In this document: positions 19,821 through 30,275 of the stretch, piece by piece
How positions within the stretch are numbered: position 1 is the stretch's first letter
How the letters are laid out: each line of letters opens with the position of its first letter
Assembly: GCA_018242365.1 (NCBI GenBank)
Contig: JAFECB010000023.1
Coordinates: 62,001 to 126,000, forward strand
Direction: 5' to 3'
DNA length: 64,000 bases
DNA from: Pseudomonadota bacterium
GTDB lineage: Bacteria > Pseudomonadota > Gammaproteobacteria > Xanthomonadales > Xanthomonadaceae
Notes under the pieces: generated by a model
The model's input: the letters and a program-made list of their open reading frames with translations, nothing else
The model's database searches: none
What the model was told of the DNA's origin: nothing
Translations under genes and position numbers: made by a program

Positions 19821-19850
19821 GTGAAAATGCCCGGAATAGGGCCAGCTAGT

Positions 19851-20963
19851 TTAGCGCTCAGGCAGCGCCGCGTAGTCCACCACTTCCAATCCAAACCCGG
19901 CCAAGCCGACCTGCCGGCGCGGGGTGCCGAGCACGCGCAGGCGACGGGCACCAAGATCCGCGAGGATCTGGCTGCCTGCGCCATTGCGCCGCCATTGCGC
20001 CAGGGTGCCAGCCTTGCTGGCTACTGGTACCGGCTGCTCGCGGATGCGTGCGAGGGTGGCTTCGACGTCGGGCGCATCGCCCAGCAGCACCAAAACGCCG
20101 CGACCGTTCGCCGCGATCATCGCCAGCACCTCGCCGGTCAGCGGGCCGAAATCATCGCGTCGCCAATGCAGGGCATCGACCAGCGGATTCTGTGGCTGCA
20201 CCCGCACCAGCACGGGTTCGGCGTCGGTGAACTCGCCGCGTGCCAGCGCGAAATGCAGGCCATGGCTGAGGCGGTCGCGGTAGGTGTGCAGGGTGAATTC
20301 GCCATGGTCGGTGGCGATGGCACGAGTGTCGATGCGCTCGATGGTGTGTTCGGTGTCGAGCCGATGGCGGATCAGGTCTTCGATCGAGCCGATCTTCAGG
20401 CCATGCTCGCGGGCAAACACCTCCAGCTCGGGGCGACGCGCCATACTGCCGTCGGCATTGAGGATTTCGACCAAAACGCCCGCAGGCTCGAAGCCCGCCA
20501 GCAGGGCAAGATCGGCGGCCGCCTCGGTATGCCCGGAACGGCTGAGCACGCCGCCCGGCTGCGCCATCAACGGGAAGATATGACCGGGTTGCGACAAGTC
20601 GCGCGGCTTGGCATCGGGGCGCACGGCGGTGCGCACGGTGTGGGCGCGGTCATAGGCGCTGATGCCGGTGGTGACGCCCTCGGCGGCTTCGATGCTGACG
20701 GTGAAGTTGGTGTGGTGCGGCGAGGTATTGTCGCGCACCATCGGGTTCAGGCCCAGCTGCGCGCAGCGCTCGCGGGTCAGCGACAGGCACACCAGCCCGC
20801 GTGCGTGGGTGACCATGAAATTGATGTCGGACGGCTTGACCAGCTCGGCGGCCATGATCAGGTCACCTTCGTTCTCGCGATCCTCATCGTCGACGATCAC
20901 CACCATGCGCCCGGCGCGCAGTTCGTCCAGCAGTTCCGGGATGCTTGCAAAACTCATGTCCAA
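19851..20963 (-). CDS. ribB: 3,4-dihydroxy-2-butanone-4-phosphate synthase with degenerate GTP cyclohydrolase II domain (RibBX type)
   Basis: 370 residues. The N-terminal half is a full RibB domain: VDDEDRENEGDLIMAAE near 24 for metal and substrate binding, THARGLVCLSL near 52, TNFTVSIEA near 88 and SRSGHTEAAADLALLAG near 140. The C-terminal half is RibA-like in length, but it lacks the zinc-binding cysteines (there is no SECLTGD/RCDCG region) and is unlikely to open GTP. Such fusions are known as RibBX in Proteobacteria. A working ribA should be elsewhere in the genome. A Met two codons downstream is an equally good start. The start overlaps the end of ribE by 10 bp. Confidence 0.93.
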   Translation of the reverse strand: MDMSFASIPELLDELRAGRMVVIVDDEDRENEGDLIMAAELVKPSDINFMVTHARGLVCLSLTRERCAQLGLNPMVRDNTSPHHTNFTVSIEAAEGVTTGISAYDRAHTVRTAVRPDAKPRDLSQPGHIFPLMAQPGGVLSRSGHTEAAADLALLAGFEPAGVLVEILNADGSMARRPELEVFAREHGLKIGSIEDLIRHRLDTEHTIERIDTRAIATDHGEFTLHTYRDRLSHGLHFALARGEFTDAEPVLVRVQPQNPLVDALHWRRDDFGPLTGEVLAMIAANGRGVLVLLGDAPDVEATLARIREQPVPVASKAGTLAQWRRNGAGSQILADLGARRLRVLGTPRRQVGLAGFGLEVVDYAALPER

Positions 20964-21556
20964 TCCTTCGTGGCCTGCAGGCGCTCGGCATAGCGCGCCA
21001 GCAGGTCGATTTCGATATTCACTTGGGTGCCGACATGCAGCGCATGAAAAGCGGTGTTGGCGACGGTATGTGGAATCAGCGCGATTTCAAAACCACGGTC
21101 ATCAGCTTCATTCACCGTCAGGCTGACGCCGTCCAAGCACACCGAGCCTTTCTGCGCGATGTAGCGCAGCAGCGGCTTGGCGAGTTCGAAGCGCCAGCGC
21201 ACCGCACGCGCGTCGTCCCAACGTTGCGTGGCCGTGGCCAGCCCATCGACATGGCCGCTGACCAGATGCCCGCCGAGACGATCCGTCGGCAACATCGCCC
21301 GCTCCAGATTCACCGGCGTGCCGATGGCCAGCGCGCCCAATGTGGTCAACGCCAGCGTCTCGTTCGAGGCATCGACCGCAAACGAATCCGCATCGAACTC
21401 GACCACGGTCAGGCAGCAGCCATTGACCGCGATGCTTTCGCCCAGCGCCACATCGGTGAAGGGCAAGCTGCCCACATCGATCAGCAAGCGTGCGTCGCCA
21501 CCGCGCAACTCGCGCGCACGCAGATTGCCGACGCCCGCAACCAGCCCGGTGAACAT
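20954..21556 (-). CDS. ribE: Riboflavin synthase, alpha chain
   Basis: Dismutates two lumazines to riboflavin. 200 residues with two similar lumazine-binding domains. The conserved N-terminus MFTGLV is present, as are GESIAVNGCCLTV near 59 and, in the second half, GSVCLDGVSLTVNEA. The start shares one base with the ribD stop (TGATG), and its end overlaps ribBX, so these genes are translationally linked. Confidence 0.97.
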   Translation of the reverse strand: MFTGLVAGVGNLRARELRGGDARLLIDVGSLPFTDVALGESIAVNGCCLTVVEFDADSFAVDASNETLALTTLGALAIGTPVNLERAMLPTDRLGGHLVSGHVDGLATATQRWDDARAVRWRFELAKPLLRYIAQKGSVCLDGVSLTVNEADDRGFEIALIPHTVANTAFHALHVGTQVNIEIDLLARYAERLQATKDWT

Positions 21557-22665
21557 CAGGCGTGTTCCGGCCGCAGCAGCAGGCGGAAATCCTCGCCCAC
21601 CACCATGCTGTCGATCCGGCGCATCCTCAGCCGCTGCGCCATCTGATCGATGTGCAAGCCGTCGAACAACGGGCGCGCACTCGGCCCGAGCAGGACCGGG
21701 GCGACGTAGAGCAGCAATTCATCGACCAGTCCGGCATCGAGGAAGGCACCGGCCAGGGTCGCCCCGGCCTCCATCTGCACTTCGTTGATCCCGCGCGAAC
21801 CGAGCAGCTTCAGCACGGCCAGAGGATCAAACCTCCCCTTCTCCACCGGCACCGCGACGTGGTCGATCTCGATGCCGCGCGGCAGCTTGGCATCCGGCGC
21901 GTGCAGGTACAGCGTCGGTGCATCGCCTTCACGCACATGCCCGCGGGCGACGGTGGCCAGCCCCGGATCCAGCACCACCCGCAGCGGCGGCACGAATGCT
22001 GTGCCTTCGTCCAAACGCACGGTCAGGTGCGGATCGTCTGCCAGCACCGTGCCGGCACCGGTCAGCAACGCACCGCAACGGGCACGCCAGCGGTGCACAT
22101 CGCGCCGCGAGGCATCACCGGTGATCCATTTCGAATCGCCGGATGCGGTGGCGGTGCGGCCGTCCAGGGTTGTCGCCAGCTTGACCCGCAGCCACGGCCA
22201 GCCGCGCTCCATGCGTGCGATGAAGCCGTTGTTGAGCTCGCGCGCCTGCGCTTCCATCAGACCCGATTCAACGGCGATGCCTGCCGCACGCAGCTTCTCG
22301 AACCCGGCCCCATCCACCTGCGGGAACGGATCGCGCATCGCCGTCACCACGCGCGCCACGCCCGCCGCGATCAATGCATCCGCACACGGCCCGGTGCTGC
22401 CAGTGTGCGCGCACGGCTCCAGCGTGACATAGGCAGTGGCACCCTTGGCACGTTCGCCTGCGGCTTGCAGGGCGAACACTTCGGCATGCGGGCCGCCCTT
22501 GCGCTGATGCCAGCCTTCGCCCACCACTTCCTCGCCATGCGCAAGCACGCAGCCGACCATCGGATTTGGGCGGGTGGTGTAGGCACCACGCTCGGCCAGT
22601 CGCAATGCACGCGCTATCAGGACGTGGTCGGTGGTGGTGAACGGCAACATCGGAGGTGTGCTCAC
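21556..22665 (-). CDS. ribD: Bifunctional diaminohydroxyphosphoribosylaminopyrimidine deaminase / reductase
   Basis: 369 residues. The N-terminal CDA-fold deaminase has the zinc ligands HAEVFAL near 53 and [11 protein letters not shown] near 83; [13 protein letters not shown] precedes them. From about residue 150 the reductase domain follows ([42 protein letters not shown]). It carries out the second and third steps of riboflavin synthesis. The ATG overlaps the nrdR stop by four bases. Confidence 0.97.
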   Translation of the reverse strand: MSTPPMLPFTTTDHVLIARALRLAERGAYTTRPNPMVGCVLAHGEEVVGEGWHQRKGGPHAEVFALQAAGERAKGATAYVTLEPCAHTGSTGPCADALIAAGVARVVTAMRDPFPQVDGAGFEKLRAAGIAVESGLMEAQARELNNGFIARMERGWPWLRVKLATTLDGRTATASGDSKWITGDASRRDVHRWRARCGALLTGAGTVLADDPHLTVRLDEGTAFVPPLRVVLDPGLATVARGHVREGDAPTLYLHAPDAKLPRGIEIDHVAVPVEKGRFDPLAVLKLLGSRGINEVQMEAGATLAGAFLDAGLVDELLLYVAPVLLGPSARPLFDGLHIDQMAQRLRMRRIDSMVVGEDFRLLLRPEHA

Positions 22666-23186
22666 TTGTCTTTCCTGGCTTTGCCGGCAATCGCGTCGAG
22701 TTCGGGAAACAACGAGTCGGATCCACTCGTTTCGTGTTCGCGCTCCAGTCGATCGAGCTCCTCGCGAAAATCCGCCACGTCCTCGAAACTGCGATAGACC
22801 GAAGCAAAGCGCACATAACCGACATGATCGAGCTTGCGCAATTCGGCCATCACGAATTCACCCACCCGGCGGGTGTGAATCTCGCGCTCGGCGGCCATTC
22901 GTAGTTGGTGCACCACGGCCCGCACCGCCGCCTCGATCTGCTCCTCCGACACCGGGCGCTTCTGCAGTGCGCGATCAAAACCGACGCGCAGCTTGCGCGC
23001 ATCGAAAGCTTCGCGCCGTCCATCCGATTTGACGATCACCGGCAATTTCAGCTCGATGGTTTCCAGCGTCGAGAAGCGTTCGCCACAGGCCTCGCAGCCA
23101 CGCCGACGCCGGATCGTCGCGCCGTCGTCACTGACCCGCGAATCAATGACGCGGGTATCGGCATGCTGGCAGAAGGGGCAATGCAT
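22662..23186 (-). CDS. nrdR: Transcriptional repressor NrdR
   Basis: Nucleotide-sensing repressor of ribonucleotide reductase genes. 174 residues from the ATG at 23186, chosen because MHCPFC is the universal start of the family; the frame is open 13 codons further upstream. The N-terminal zinc ribbon has C3-PF-C6 and [13 protein letters not shown]. The ATP-cone domain follows ([19 protein letters not shown]). First gene of the rib operon, with a repeat of the purL-insert type in the gap to glyA. Confidence 0.96.
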   Translation of the reverse strand: MHCPFCQHADTRVIDSRVSDDGATIRRRRGCEACGERFSTLETIELKLPVIVKSDGRREAFDARKLRVGFDRALQKRPVSEEQIEAAVRAVVHQLRMAAEREIHTRRVGEFVMAELRKLDHVGYVRFASVYRSFEDVADFREELDRLEREHETSGSDSLFPELDAIAGKARKDK

Positions 23187-23189
23187 GGG

Positions 23190-23278
23190 GGCCGGGAGAT
23201 GGAAGACGGGAGACGGGGCTAGCAAACGGCAGGACTCTGTATCGATCCTCCCGTCTACCCTCTCCCGTCTCCCTGCAC
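23190..23278. repeat. GGGAGACGGG-type inverted repeat between glyA and nrdR
   Basis: GGGAGATGGAAGACGGGAGA near 23193 faces CTCCCGTCTACCCTCTCCCG near 23249, forming an imperfect long hairpin. The same TCTCCCGTCTCCC wording occurs in the in-frame insert of purL at 43457-43590. It leaves almost no room for an nrdR promoter other than inside the repeat. Confidence 0.6.
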
Positions 23279-23279
23279 T

Positions 23280-24548
23280 TCAGCCGTACACCGGAAACTG
23301 CTTGCATTGCAGCTCGACATTGCCACGAACGCCGGCGATCACGTTGTCATCATTCGGATTGTCCAGAACGTCGCAGATCCAGTTCGCCAGCGCAACGCAA
23401 TCCGGCTCCTTGTAGCCGCGGGTGGTCACGGCCGGGGTGCCGATGCGCAGGCCGGAGGTGACGAAGGGCTTGCGCGGGTCGTTCGGCACCGAATTCTTGT
23501 TGACCGTGATATGCGCCTTGCCCAGCGCTTCCTCGGCCTGCTTGCCGCTGACATCCTTGCCGATCATGTCAACCAGCATCAAGTGGTTCTCGGTGCCGCC
23601 GGAGACGATCTTGTAGCCGCGCGAAATGATCACCTTGGCCATCGCCTGCGCATTCTTCACGACTTGCTGCTGGTAGTCCTTGAACGCCGGATCGAGGGCT
23701 TCCTTGAACGCCACCGCCTTGGCCGCGATCACGTGCATCAGCGGGCCACCCTGGATGCCGGGGAACACGATCGACTGCAATTTCTTCTCGATGTCCTCGG
23801 CCGCATCGCCCATCGCGGCGCGGGAGGCAAGGATGATCCCGCCGCGCGGGCCGCGCAGGGTCTTGTGGGTGGTCGAAGTGACCACGTGCGCATGCGGCAG
23901 CGGGCTGGGATAGACGCCTGCGGCGATCAAGCCGGCCACGTGCGCCATGTCCACGAACAGATACGCACCGACCTTGTCAGCGATGGCACGAAAGCGCGCC
24001 CAGTCCACAACCTGCGAATACGCCGAGAAGCCGGCCACCACCATCTTCGGCTTGTGCTCCAACGCCAGCCGCTCAACCTCGTCGTAGTCGATCAGGCCAG
24101 CATCGTTCACCCCGTACTGCACCGCGTTGAACAGCTTGCCCGAGGCATTGACCTTGGCGCCGTGGGTCAGGTGGCCACCGTGGGCCAGCGACATGCCGAG
24201 GATGGTGTCGCCAGGCGAAAGCAAGGCGAAGTACACCGCCTGATTGGCCTGCGAGCCGGAATGCGGCTGCACATTGGCGTAGTCGGCACCGAACAATTCC
24301 TTCAGTCGATCAATCGCCAATTGCTCGGCCACGTCCACGTATTCGCAACCACCGTAATAACGCTTGCCCGGATAGCCTTCGGCATATTTGTTGGTGAGCT
24401 GGCTGCCCTGCGCTTCCATCACCCGCGGGCTGGCGTAATTTTCCGAAGCGATCAATTCGACGTGGTCTTCCTGCCGCCGGTTCTCGTGGGCGATGGCCTG
24501 GGCGAGTTCGGGATCGAAGGCAGCAAGCGTGTCGGCGCGGGAGAACAT
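23280..24548 (-). CDS. glyA: Serine hydroxymethyltransferase
   Basis: PLP enzyme that converts serine to glycine and charges tetrahydrofolate with one carbon. 422 residues from the ATG at 24548 ([15 protein letters not shown]); an open stretch upstream is not part of the family. Motifs: [12 protein letters not shown] near 29, [15 protein letters not shown] near 52, and [13 protein letters not shown] near 226 carrying the PLP lysine. It feeds the glycine cleavage genes gcvH/gcvT at 52-54 kb and purine synthesis. Confidence 0.98.
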   Translation of the reverse strand: MFSRADTLAAFDPELAQAIAHENRRQEDHVELIASENYASPRVMEAQGSQLTNKYAEGYPGKRYYGGCEYVDVAEQLAIDRLKELFGADYANVQPHSGSQANQAVYFALLSPGDTILGMSLAHGGHLTHGAKVNASGKLFNAVQYGVNDAGLIDYDEVERLALEHKPKMVVAGFSAYSQVVDWARFRAIADKVGAYLFVDMAHVAGLIAAGVYPSPLPHAHVVTSTTHKTLRGPRGGIILASRAAMGDAAEDIEKKLQSIVFPGIQGGPLMHVIAAKAVAFKEALDPAFKDYQQQVVKNAQAMAKVIISRGYKIVSGGTENHLMLVDMIGKDVSGKQAEEALGKAHITVNKNSVPNDPRKPFVTSGLRIGTPAVTTRGYKEPDCVALANWICDVLDNPNDDNVIAGVRGNVELQCKQFPVYG

Positions 24549-24661
24549 CGGGCAACTCCGGAGACCAGGGGGAATCAGCGAATTGTAGCCCCCGTGGCCC
24601 GCGCCGGCAGGCCGCAAGACCGCCAGCGCGGCCTTGCCTGCCGATCAAATTCCGATTTCCT

Positions 24662-24702
24662 CGGGTAAAAACAAGACCGGCCGACCCGAAGGGGCCGGCC
24701 GG
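24662..24702 (-). terminator. Rho-independent terminator of the RcnB-like gene
   Basis: On the minus strand, an 11-bp stem (arms 24702-24692 and 24687-24677, one G-T pair, loop CTTC) is followed by TCTTGTTTTTA. It ends 27 bp after the RcnB-like stop. Confidence 0.9.
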
Positions 24703-24728
24703 CTCGGGAACCTCACGTCCGTGTGCGC

Positions 24729-25214
24729 TCAGTGGTTCAGCACGATATCGGCGATGATGCCGGTGGTCAGCGCCACCAGCAGGAAATCGCCGGCATTGCT
24801 GCGCCGCCAGTAGTAACCGCGCGGCGGGGCGTTCAGGCCGTAGTAGCCCCAATCGTCAACCCGGTAGGTCGGCGCGTAACCGCTGCCGTAGTAGCGGCCA
24901 CCGCGCACCCAGTACGGCGGCGGCGCGGGGCGATAGATCACCCGGCCTGGCCAGCGCCCGTGATGCGGCGGGTAATAGACCACGCGCGGCGGGCCGGGCC
25001 GGTAATACCGGTCACGACGGTAATCCTCACGATAGCGTCGGTCGTCGCGATAGCGGTCGTAGCCGCGGTCATGGTCGCGGCCATTGCGCCAGCCGCCGTC
25101 GTGACTGCGGTCGTTGCCGTTGTAGCCTCGGTCGTGATCGGACGCCAGGGCCGGCGCTGCCGCCATGCCGAACAGCACCAGAGTGGTTGCAGCCATCTTC
25201 AGCAGGGACTTCAT
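24729..25214 (-). CDS. Exported RcnB-like protein
   Basis: 161 residues. Signal peptide MKSLLKMAATTLVLFGMAAAPALAS, then a stretch of about 60 residues very rich in Asp, Arg, Tyr and Gly, and a C-terminal domain GYYGLNAPPRGYYWRRSNAGDFLLVALTTGIIADIVL that matches the RcnB/DUF-type periplasmic family. E. coli RcnB is linked to nickel and cobalt homeostasis, but many relatives are unstudied, so metal handling is only a guess. Single-gene unit with its own terminator, divergent from ettA. Confidence 0.8.
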   Translation of the reverse strand: MKSLLKMAATTLVLFGMAAAPALASDHDRGYNGNDRSHDGGWRNGRDHDRGYDRYRDDRRYREDYRRDRYYRPGPPRVVYYPPHHGRWPGRVIYRPAPPPYWVRGGRYYGSGYAPTYRVDDWGYYGLNAPPRGYYWRRSNAGDFLLVALTTGIIADIVLNH

Positions 25215-25430
25215 CTCGCTCTCTCCGCGCGGGTGGACGTTGGGGCGACTATCCCCCTCGCGGTCTGAACGGATTCTTGATGGAACGGGGTTCGGCCGAT
25301 TCGCGTCAGCCGCCGTTCAAGCGCCGGCTAGCCACCCGCAATCGGTATAATTCCGCGATTCCCTTCCTCGTTGCTGCCCGCGCCTTCCCATCCCGCGCGC
25401 GGCCGCGGTCGCGCCCACGGAGCTTCCCCC

Positions 25431-27095
<1,665 letters not shown>

Positions 27096-27141
27096 CCACT
27101 TGGCGAGCCTGCGCAGCGCGTGGGCGCATTGCCAAGCCGTC

Positions 27142-27219
27142 ATCCCCGTGTCGCTTCTGACAGCCGAATGGCTGTCCCAAGCGGGGATCCAGTTTTTTGG
27201 TGTTGATGCCTTCATCAAC
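27142..27219 (+). repeat. dRS3-like hairpin repeat, possible ettA terminator
   Basis: ATCCCCG (27142-27148) pairs with CGGGGAT (27182-27188); an inner stem GACAGCC/GGCTGTC (27159-27165, 27170-27176) is nested. TTTTTT follows at 27193-27198, and then another hairpin, GTTGATG/CATCAAC at 27202-27219. The outer arms resemble the widespread intergenic repeat CATCCCCG...CGGGGATCCAG. Position 47 bp after ettA plus the T-run suggests it ends that transcript. Confidence 0.6.
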
Positions 27220-27242
27220 GATAACTGTGTCGCAACGACATC

Positions 27243-27271
27243 TTGACATCATGATGCTGCAGCATCACGAT
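27243..27271 (+). promoter_or_regulatory. Promoter and palindromic operator of the vapBC-type pair
   Basis: TTGACA (27243-27248) has, 17 bp later, CACGAT (27266-27271) as a weak -10. Between them lies a perfect 16-bp palindrome, TGATGCTGCAGCATCA (27252-27267). A palindrome inside the promoter is the expected operator for self-repression by the antitoxin-toxin complex. A start point 6-7 bp after the -10 would fall at the antitoxin ATG (27278), which would make the mRNA leaderless. Confidence 0.6.
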
Positions 27272-27277
27272 GCACTG

Positions 27278-27541
27278 ATGCGCACCACCGTAGACCTCCC
27301 CGACGATCTCCACCGCATCGCCACCAGCTTGGCGCGCCACAACAAGCGCAGCCTGGGCCAGGTGGTGGCCGAGTTGATGCGGCGCGGGTTGGACGCACCG
27401 ACGGCGGGTGCCGGCGGCGATCACGTTGGCGAACCGCCGGCGGTGTATTCAATCAGCCCAGTCACCGGCTTGCCGGTGGTGCTCGGTGCCAGCCGGCCGA
27501 TCACCGATGAGGACGTGAAAGCGCTGGAAGACGAAGGGTGA
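27278..27541 (+). CDS. VapB-type antitoxin
   Basis: 87 residues starting MRTTVDLPDDLHRIATSLA, the ribbon-helix-helix (CopG/MetJ) DNA-binding fold. The C-terminal half (SRPITDEDVKALEDEG) is acidic and presumably wraps the toxin. An in-frame ATG at 27251 is a possible alternative start, but it lies inside the operator. The stop overlaps the toxin's GTG as GTGA, the usual antitoxin-first coupling. Confidence 0.82.
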   Translation: MRTTVDLPDDLHRIATSLARHNKRSLGQVVAELMRRGLDAPTAGAGGDHVGEPPAVYSISPVTGLPVVLGASRPITDEDVKALEDEG

Positions 27542-27960
27542 GCGCGTCCGGCGAGCGTGCCGTGCTGCTGGACGGCAATGTGCTGGTGGCGCTGGCGTGT
27601 CCGACGCATGTGCATCACGCGGCTGCCGAGCGCTGGTTTGCGGCGGACTCCCGCGCCTTTGCCACCTGCCCGATCACCCAAGGCACCCTGATTCGCCTGC
27701 TGCTGCAGTTACACGCGGTTCCAGATGCAGGCAGCGCCATCACCGTGCTGAGCCTGCTGAGCAAGCATACGCGGCACCGCTTCTGGCCGGATGCGCTCGA
27801 CTACTTGCAGGTTCAGTGGCAGGGCGTCCTCGGGCATCGACAGGTGACGGACGCCTATCTGGCGGCGCTGGCACGCCACCACGGCGGCCGGCTTGCGACA
27901 TTTGATCAAGGGCTGGCGGCGCTGCATCCGGACGTTGCGGAATTGATCCCCTGCGCCTGA
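27538..27960 (+). CDS. VapC-type PIN-domain ribonuclease toxin
   Basis: 140 residues, GTG start at 27538. PIN fold acidic positions: D12 (VLLDGNVLVAL), D105 (VTDAYLAALA) and D123 (LATFDQGLAAL). The second site, usually Glu, falls in TCPITQGTLIRLL, where Gln stands instead, as I recall for part of this family. Family members cut specific RNAs and are held inactive by the partner. A lone pair on the chromosome among housekeeping genes suggests past acquisition, but there are no mobile-element remains beside it. Confidence 0.85.
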   Translation: MSASGERAVLLDGNVLVALACPTHVHHAAAERWFAADSRAFATCPITQGTLIRLLLQLHAVPDAGSAITVLSLLSKHTRHRFWPDALDYLQVQWQGVLGHRQVTDAYLAALARHHGGRLATFDQGLAALHPDVAELIPCA

Positions 27961-28023
27961 CCCGCGCCGATGCAGATCGCACCGGCCATCCGCGCGAACC
28001 GGACTTGGGCGAGAATGGCGGCC

Positions 28024-28839
28024 ATGACCTTCATCGAAAAACTCCGCGCACGCTGGCAACAGGCCAATACCTTGGTCTGCGTCGGGCTGGACCCGGACCT
28101 CGCGAAATTTCCGGATCGTTTCGTCGAGGACGACGACGCCCTCTTCAATTTTTGCCGCGACATCGCCGATGCCACCGCCGAATTCGCCTGCGCGTTCAAG
28201 CCGCAGATCGCCTACTTCGCTGCCCACAACGACGGCGAGGCGGCATTGCAGCGGTTGATCGCGCATATCAACGGCGCGCACCCCGAGGTACCGGTGATCC
28301 TTGACGCCAAGCGCGGCGATATCGGCAGCACCGCGCAGCAGTATGCGACCGAAGCGTTCGAGCGTTTCGGTGCTGATGCGGTCACGCTCAACCCCTACAT
28401 GGGCAAGGACTCAGCGCAGCCTTTCCTTGATTACAACGATCGCGGCTGCGTGTTCCTTTGCCACACCTCCAATCCTGGCGCGCGCGATTTTCAGGAACTC
28501 GATGTTGGTGGTGAGCCGCTGTATCAACGGATCGCCCGCACGATTGCCAACGATTGGAACGGCGATGGCAATTGCGCGTTGGTGGTCGGCGCGACTTTCC
28601 CGGAAGAATTGAAGGTGATCCGTGGCTTGGTAGGCGAGATGCCGCTGTTGATCCCCGGCGTCGGTGCGCAGGGCGGTGACGTGGAAGCAGTCGTGAAGAA
28701 CGGCAAGACCGCGGACGGTAGCGGGCTGATGATCAATTCCTCGCGCGGGATCCTGTACGCGTCGCGTGGCGAGGATTACGCCGAAGCGGCGGCCATTGCC
28801 GCGCGTGAATTGCGCGACGCCATCAATCGCTACCGCTGA
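28024..28839 (+). CDS. pyrF: Orotidine-5'-phosphate decarboxylase (subfamily 2)
   Basis: Last step of UMP synthesis. 271 residues from the ATG at 28024; a start nine bases earlier is possible. Motifs: [13 protein letters not shown] near 18, [13 protein letters not shown] near 56, catalytic [16 protein letters not shown] near 94 and [11 protein letters not shown] near 207. This is the longer type found in bacteria such as Myxococcus and Mycobacterium and in many Xanthomonadales, not the 230-residue E. coli type. Confidence 0.94.
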   Translation: MTFIEKLRARWQQANTLVCVGLDPDLAKFPDRFVEDDDALFNFCRDIADATAEFACAFKPQIAYFAAHNDGEAALQRLIAHINGAHPEVPVILDAKRGDIGSTAQQYATEAFERFGADAVTLNPYMGKDSAQPFLDYNDRGCVFLCHTSNPGARDFQELDVGGEPLYQRIARTIANDWNGDGNCALVVGATFPEELKVIRGLVGEMPLLIPGVGAQGGDVEAVVKNGKTADGSGLMINSSRGILYASRGEDYAEAAAIAARELRDAINRYR

Positions 28840-28921
28840 GCCGCGTCCCGAGGGCGGCGCTCACGCCGCGCACACGCACTCGCCGACAGACTGGCACCTG
28901 TTTCTTGCAGACAGGTGCGAC

Positions 28922-29263
28922 ATGGACCACGCGATGTATCCGCCCACCAGCCGTGAACTGGCGCGCAAGCGCCGCGAGCTGGCGCCGAAGCAGCTCGAGG
29001 CATTCCGCAATTTCAGCGCGGCGGTGTTCGAGGATGGCGCGCTATCGAATGCCACCAAGCAGCTGATCGCGGTGGCGGTGGCACATACCACCCAGTGCCC
29101 CTACTGCATCAAGGGCCATACCGCCGAGGCGCTCAAGCACGGCGCGACCGAGGCGCAGATCATGGAGGCGATCTGGGTGGCGGCGGAAATGCGTGCGGGT
29201 GGCGCCTATGCGCATTCCAACCTGGCGCTGGACACCATGCTGCATGCGCATGATGCGGGCTGA
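28922..29263 (+). CDS. AhpD-like carboxymuconolactone decarboxylase family protein
   Basis: 113 residues from the ATG at 28922. The all-helical fold carries the AhpD-type redox centre C59-PY-C62 with H66 (TTQCPYCIKGHTAEALKHGAT). The disulfide motif favours a peroxidase or disulfide-reductase role over a decarboxylase one. The frame is open about 50 codons upstream, but that part overlaps the end of pyrF and is not conserved-looking. No partner gene is adjacent. Confidence 0.85.
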   Translation: MDHAMYPPTSRELARKRRELAPKQLEAFRNFSAAVFEDGALSNATKQLIAVAVAHTTQCPYCIKGHTAEALKHGATEAQIMEAIWVAAEMRAGGAYAHSNLALDTMLHAHDAG

Positions 29264-29270
29264 TAGCTGA

Positions 29271-29446
29271 AGGCTTTTGGACGCGGATTGACGCGGAATT
29301 CGCGGATAGAGCCAGCTTGAAATACCGGTATTGCTCCCCGTCCACTGCGTTCAACTCACCGCCTTGATCCGTGTGGCGCCCATGAATCGAACAAGGCGCT
29401 TGCGTGATCCGCGCACATCCGCGTCAATCCGTGTCCAGAAGCTTTT
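29271..29446. repeat. Long inverted repeat with CGGATTGACGCGGA arms
   Basis: The left arm at 29271-29307 contains GGACGCGGATTGACGCGGA; the right arm at 29406-29446 contains, in reverse, GGACACGGATTGACGCGGA. They are separated by about 100 bp with no gene. The arms lie just after the AhpD-like gene and just before the stop of a convergent glycosyltransferase gene. Similar GACGCGGAT wording is common between genes in related bacteria, as I recall. Confidence 0.7.
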
Positions 29447-29456
29447 CCGGCCGACG

Positions 29457-30275
29457 TCAGCGCCTCAACATTGCGCGCATCACGGCCCAAGGCAGACTCG
29501 ACCAGAGGCACGCCCAGGCAATCGGCAGTGCGCTGTGCGGGCCATTGCGCCACAGGTAGCGCGAAGCGTCGAGGCGCCGGCACCAGGCCATAACCATTTG
29601 CTGCATCCGTGTCACCTGCCCGCGCATGCGGATGGTTTGCACCCCATTGGCGCACCCGATCCGCATGCCGGCGACGCGGGCGCGGCGACACAGATCGAGG
29701 TTTGCTAGTGCGGTGGCGTAGCCTGGATCAAAGCCTCCAAGCGCATCGAACCGCGCACGTGGGAGCACCATCACGTCCCCTGACAGCGCGGCGACATCCT
29801 GCAATTCCTCGGCAGTCACGCCCACCGGCTCTAATCCAAGTCTGCGCCAGTTTCCACACGCGCCAACACGGCTGACACCCAGCCGTGCCGCCGGTTCACG
29901 CACGCCAGCTTCATCCACGAGGTCGGCACCCACCATTGCATTGTCCCGGGCTGCAAGATCGCGCAGGTGCATCAACGCATCGGGTTCGACCAGGCAACCC
30001 GGATCCAGCAGCACCAGCCACGGTGCGCGGCACGCTGCAACGCCCTGATTGCACGCGGCACCATGGCCCGGATCGTCGGGATTGGCGATGAAGCGCAGCC
30101 TCGCATCGGCAAGGGCATGGCGTTGCACGATGGCGAGGGTGGTATCGCGGGAGTTGCAATCGACGACGCGGATTTCGGCCACGCCTTCGGCGGCGCGCAG
30201 CCGTGCCAGGCAGGCGTCGATGGCTTCCTCGCTGTCCCGGCACACCACCACCACGGCGATGGCCAGCTCGCTCAT
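29457..30275 (-). CDS. Family 2 glycosyltransferase (second of two)
   Basis: 272 residues from the ATG at 30275. GT-A fold N-terminus AIAVVVVCRDSEEAIDACL, then RVVDCNSRDTT near 37, GHGAACNQGV near 70, and DPG at 91-93 where a DxD-type metal site is expected. The C-terminal half has GGFDPGYATALANLDLCRRARVAG. The last 40 residues are hydrophobic (ALPIAWACLWSSLPWAVM) and may attach it to the membrane. It resembles rhamnosyl- or galactofuranosyl-type transferases. Overlaps the preceding gene by ATGA, so it is the end of the xps transcript. Confidence 0.82.
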   Translation of the reverse strand: MSELAIAVVVVCRDSEEAIDACLARLRAAEGVAEIRVVDCNSRDTTLAIVQRHALADARLRFIANPDDPGHGAACNQGVAACRAPWLVLLDPGCLVEPDALMHLRDLAARDNAMVGADLVDEAGVREPAARLGVSRVGACGNWRRLGLEPVGVTAEELQDVAALSGDVMVLPRARFDALGGFDPGYATALANLDLCRRARVAGMRIGCANGVQTIRMRGQVTRMQQMVMAWCRRLDASRYLWRNGPHSALPIAWACLWSSLPWAVMRAMLRR

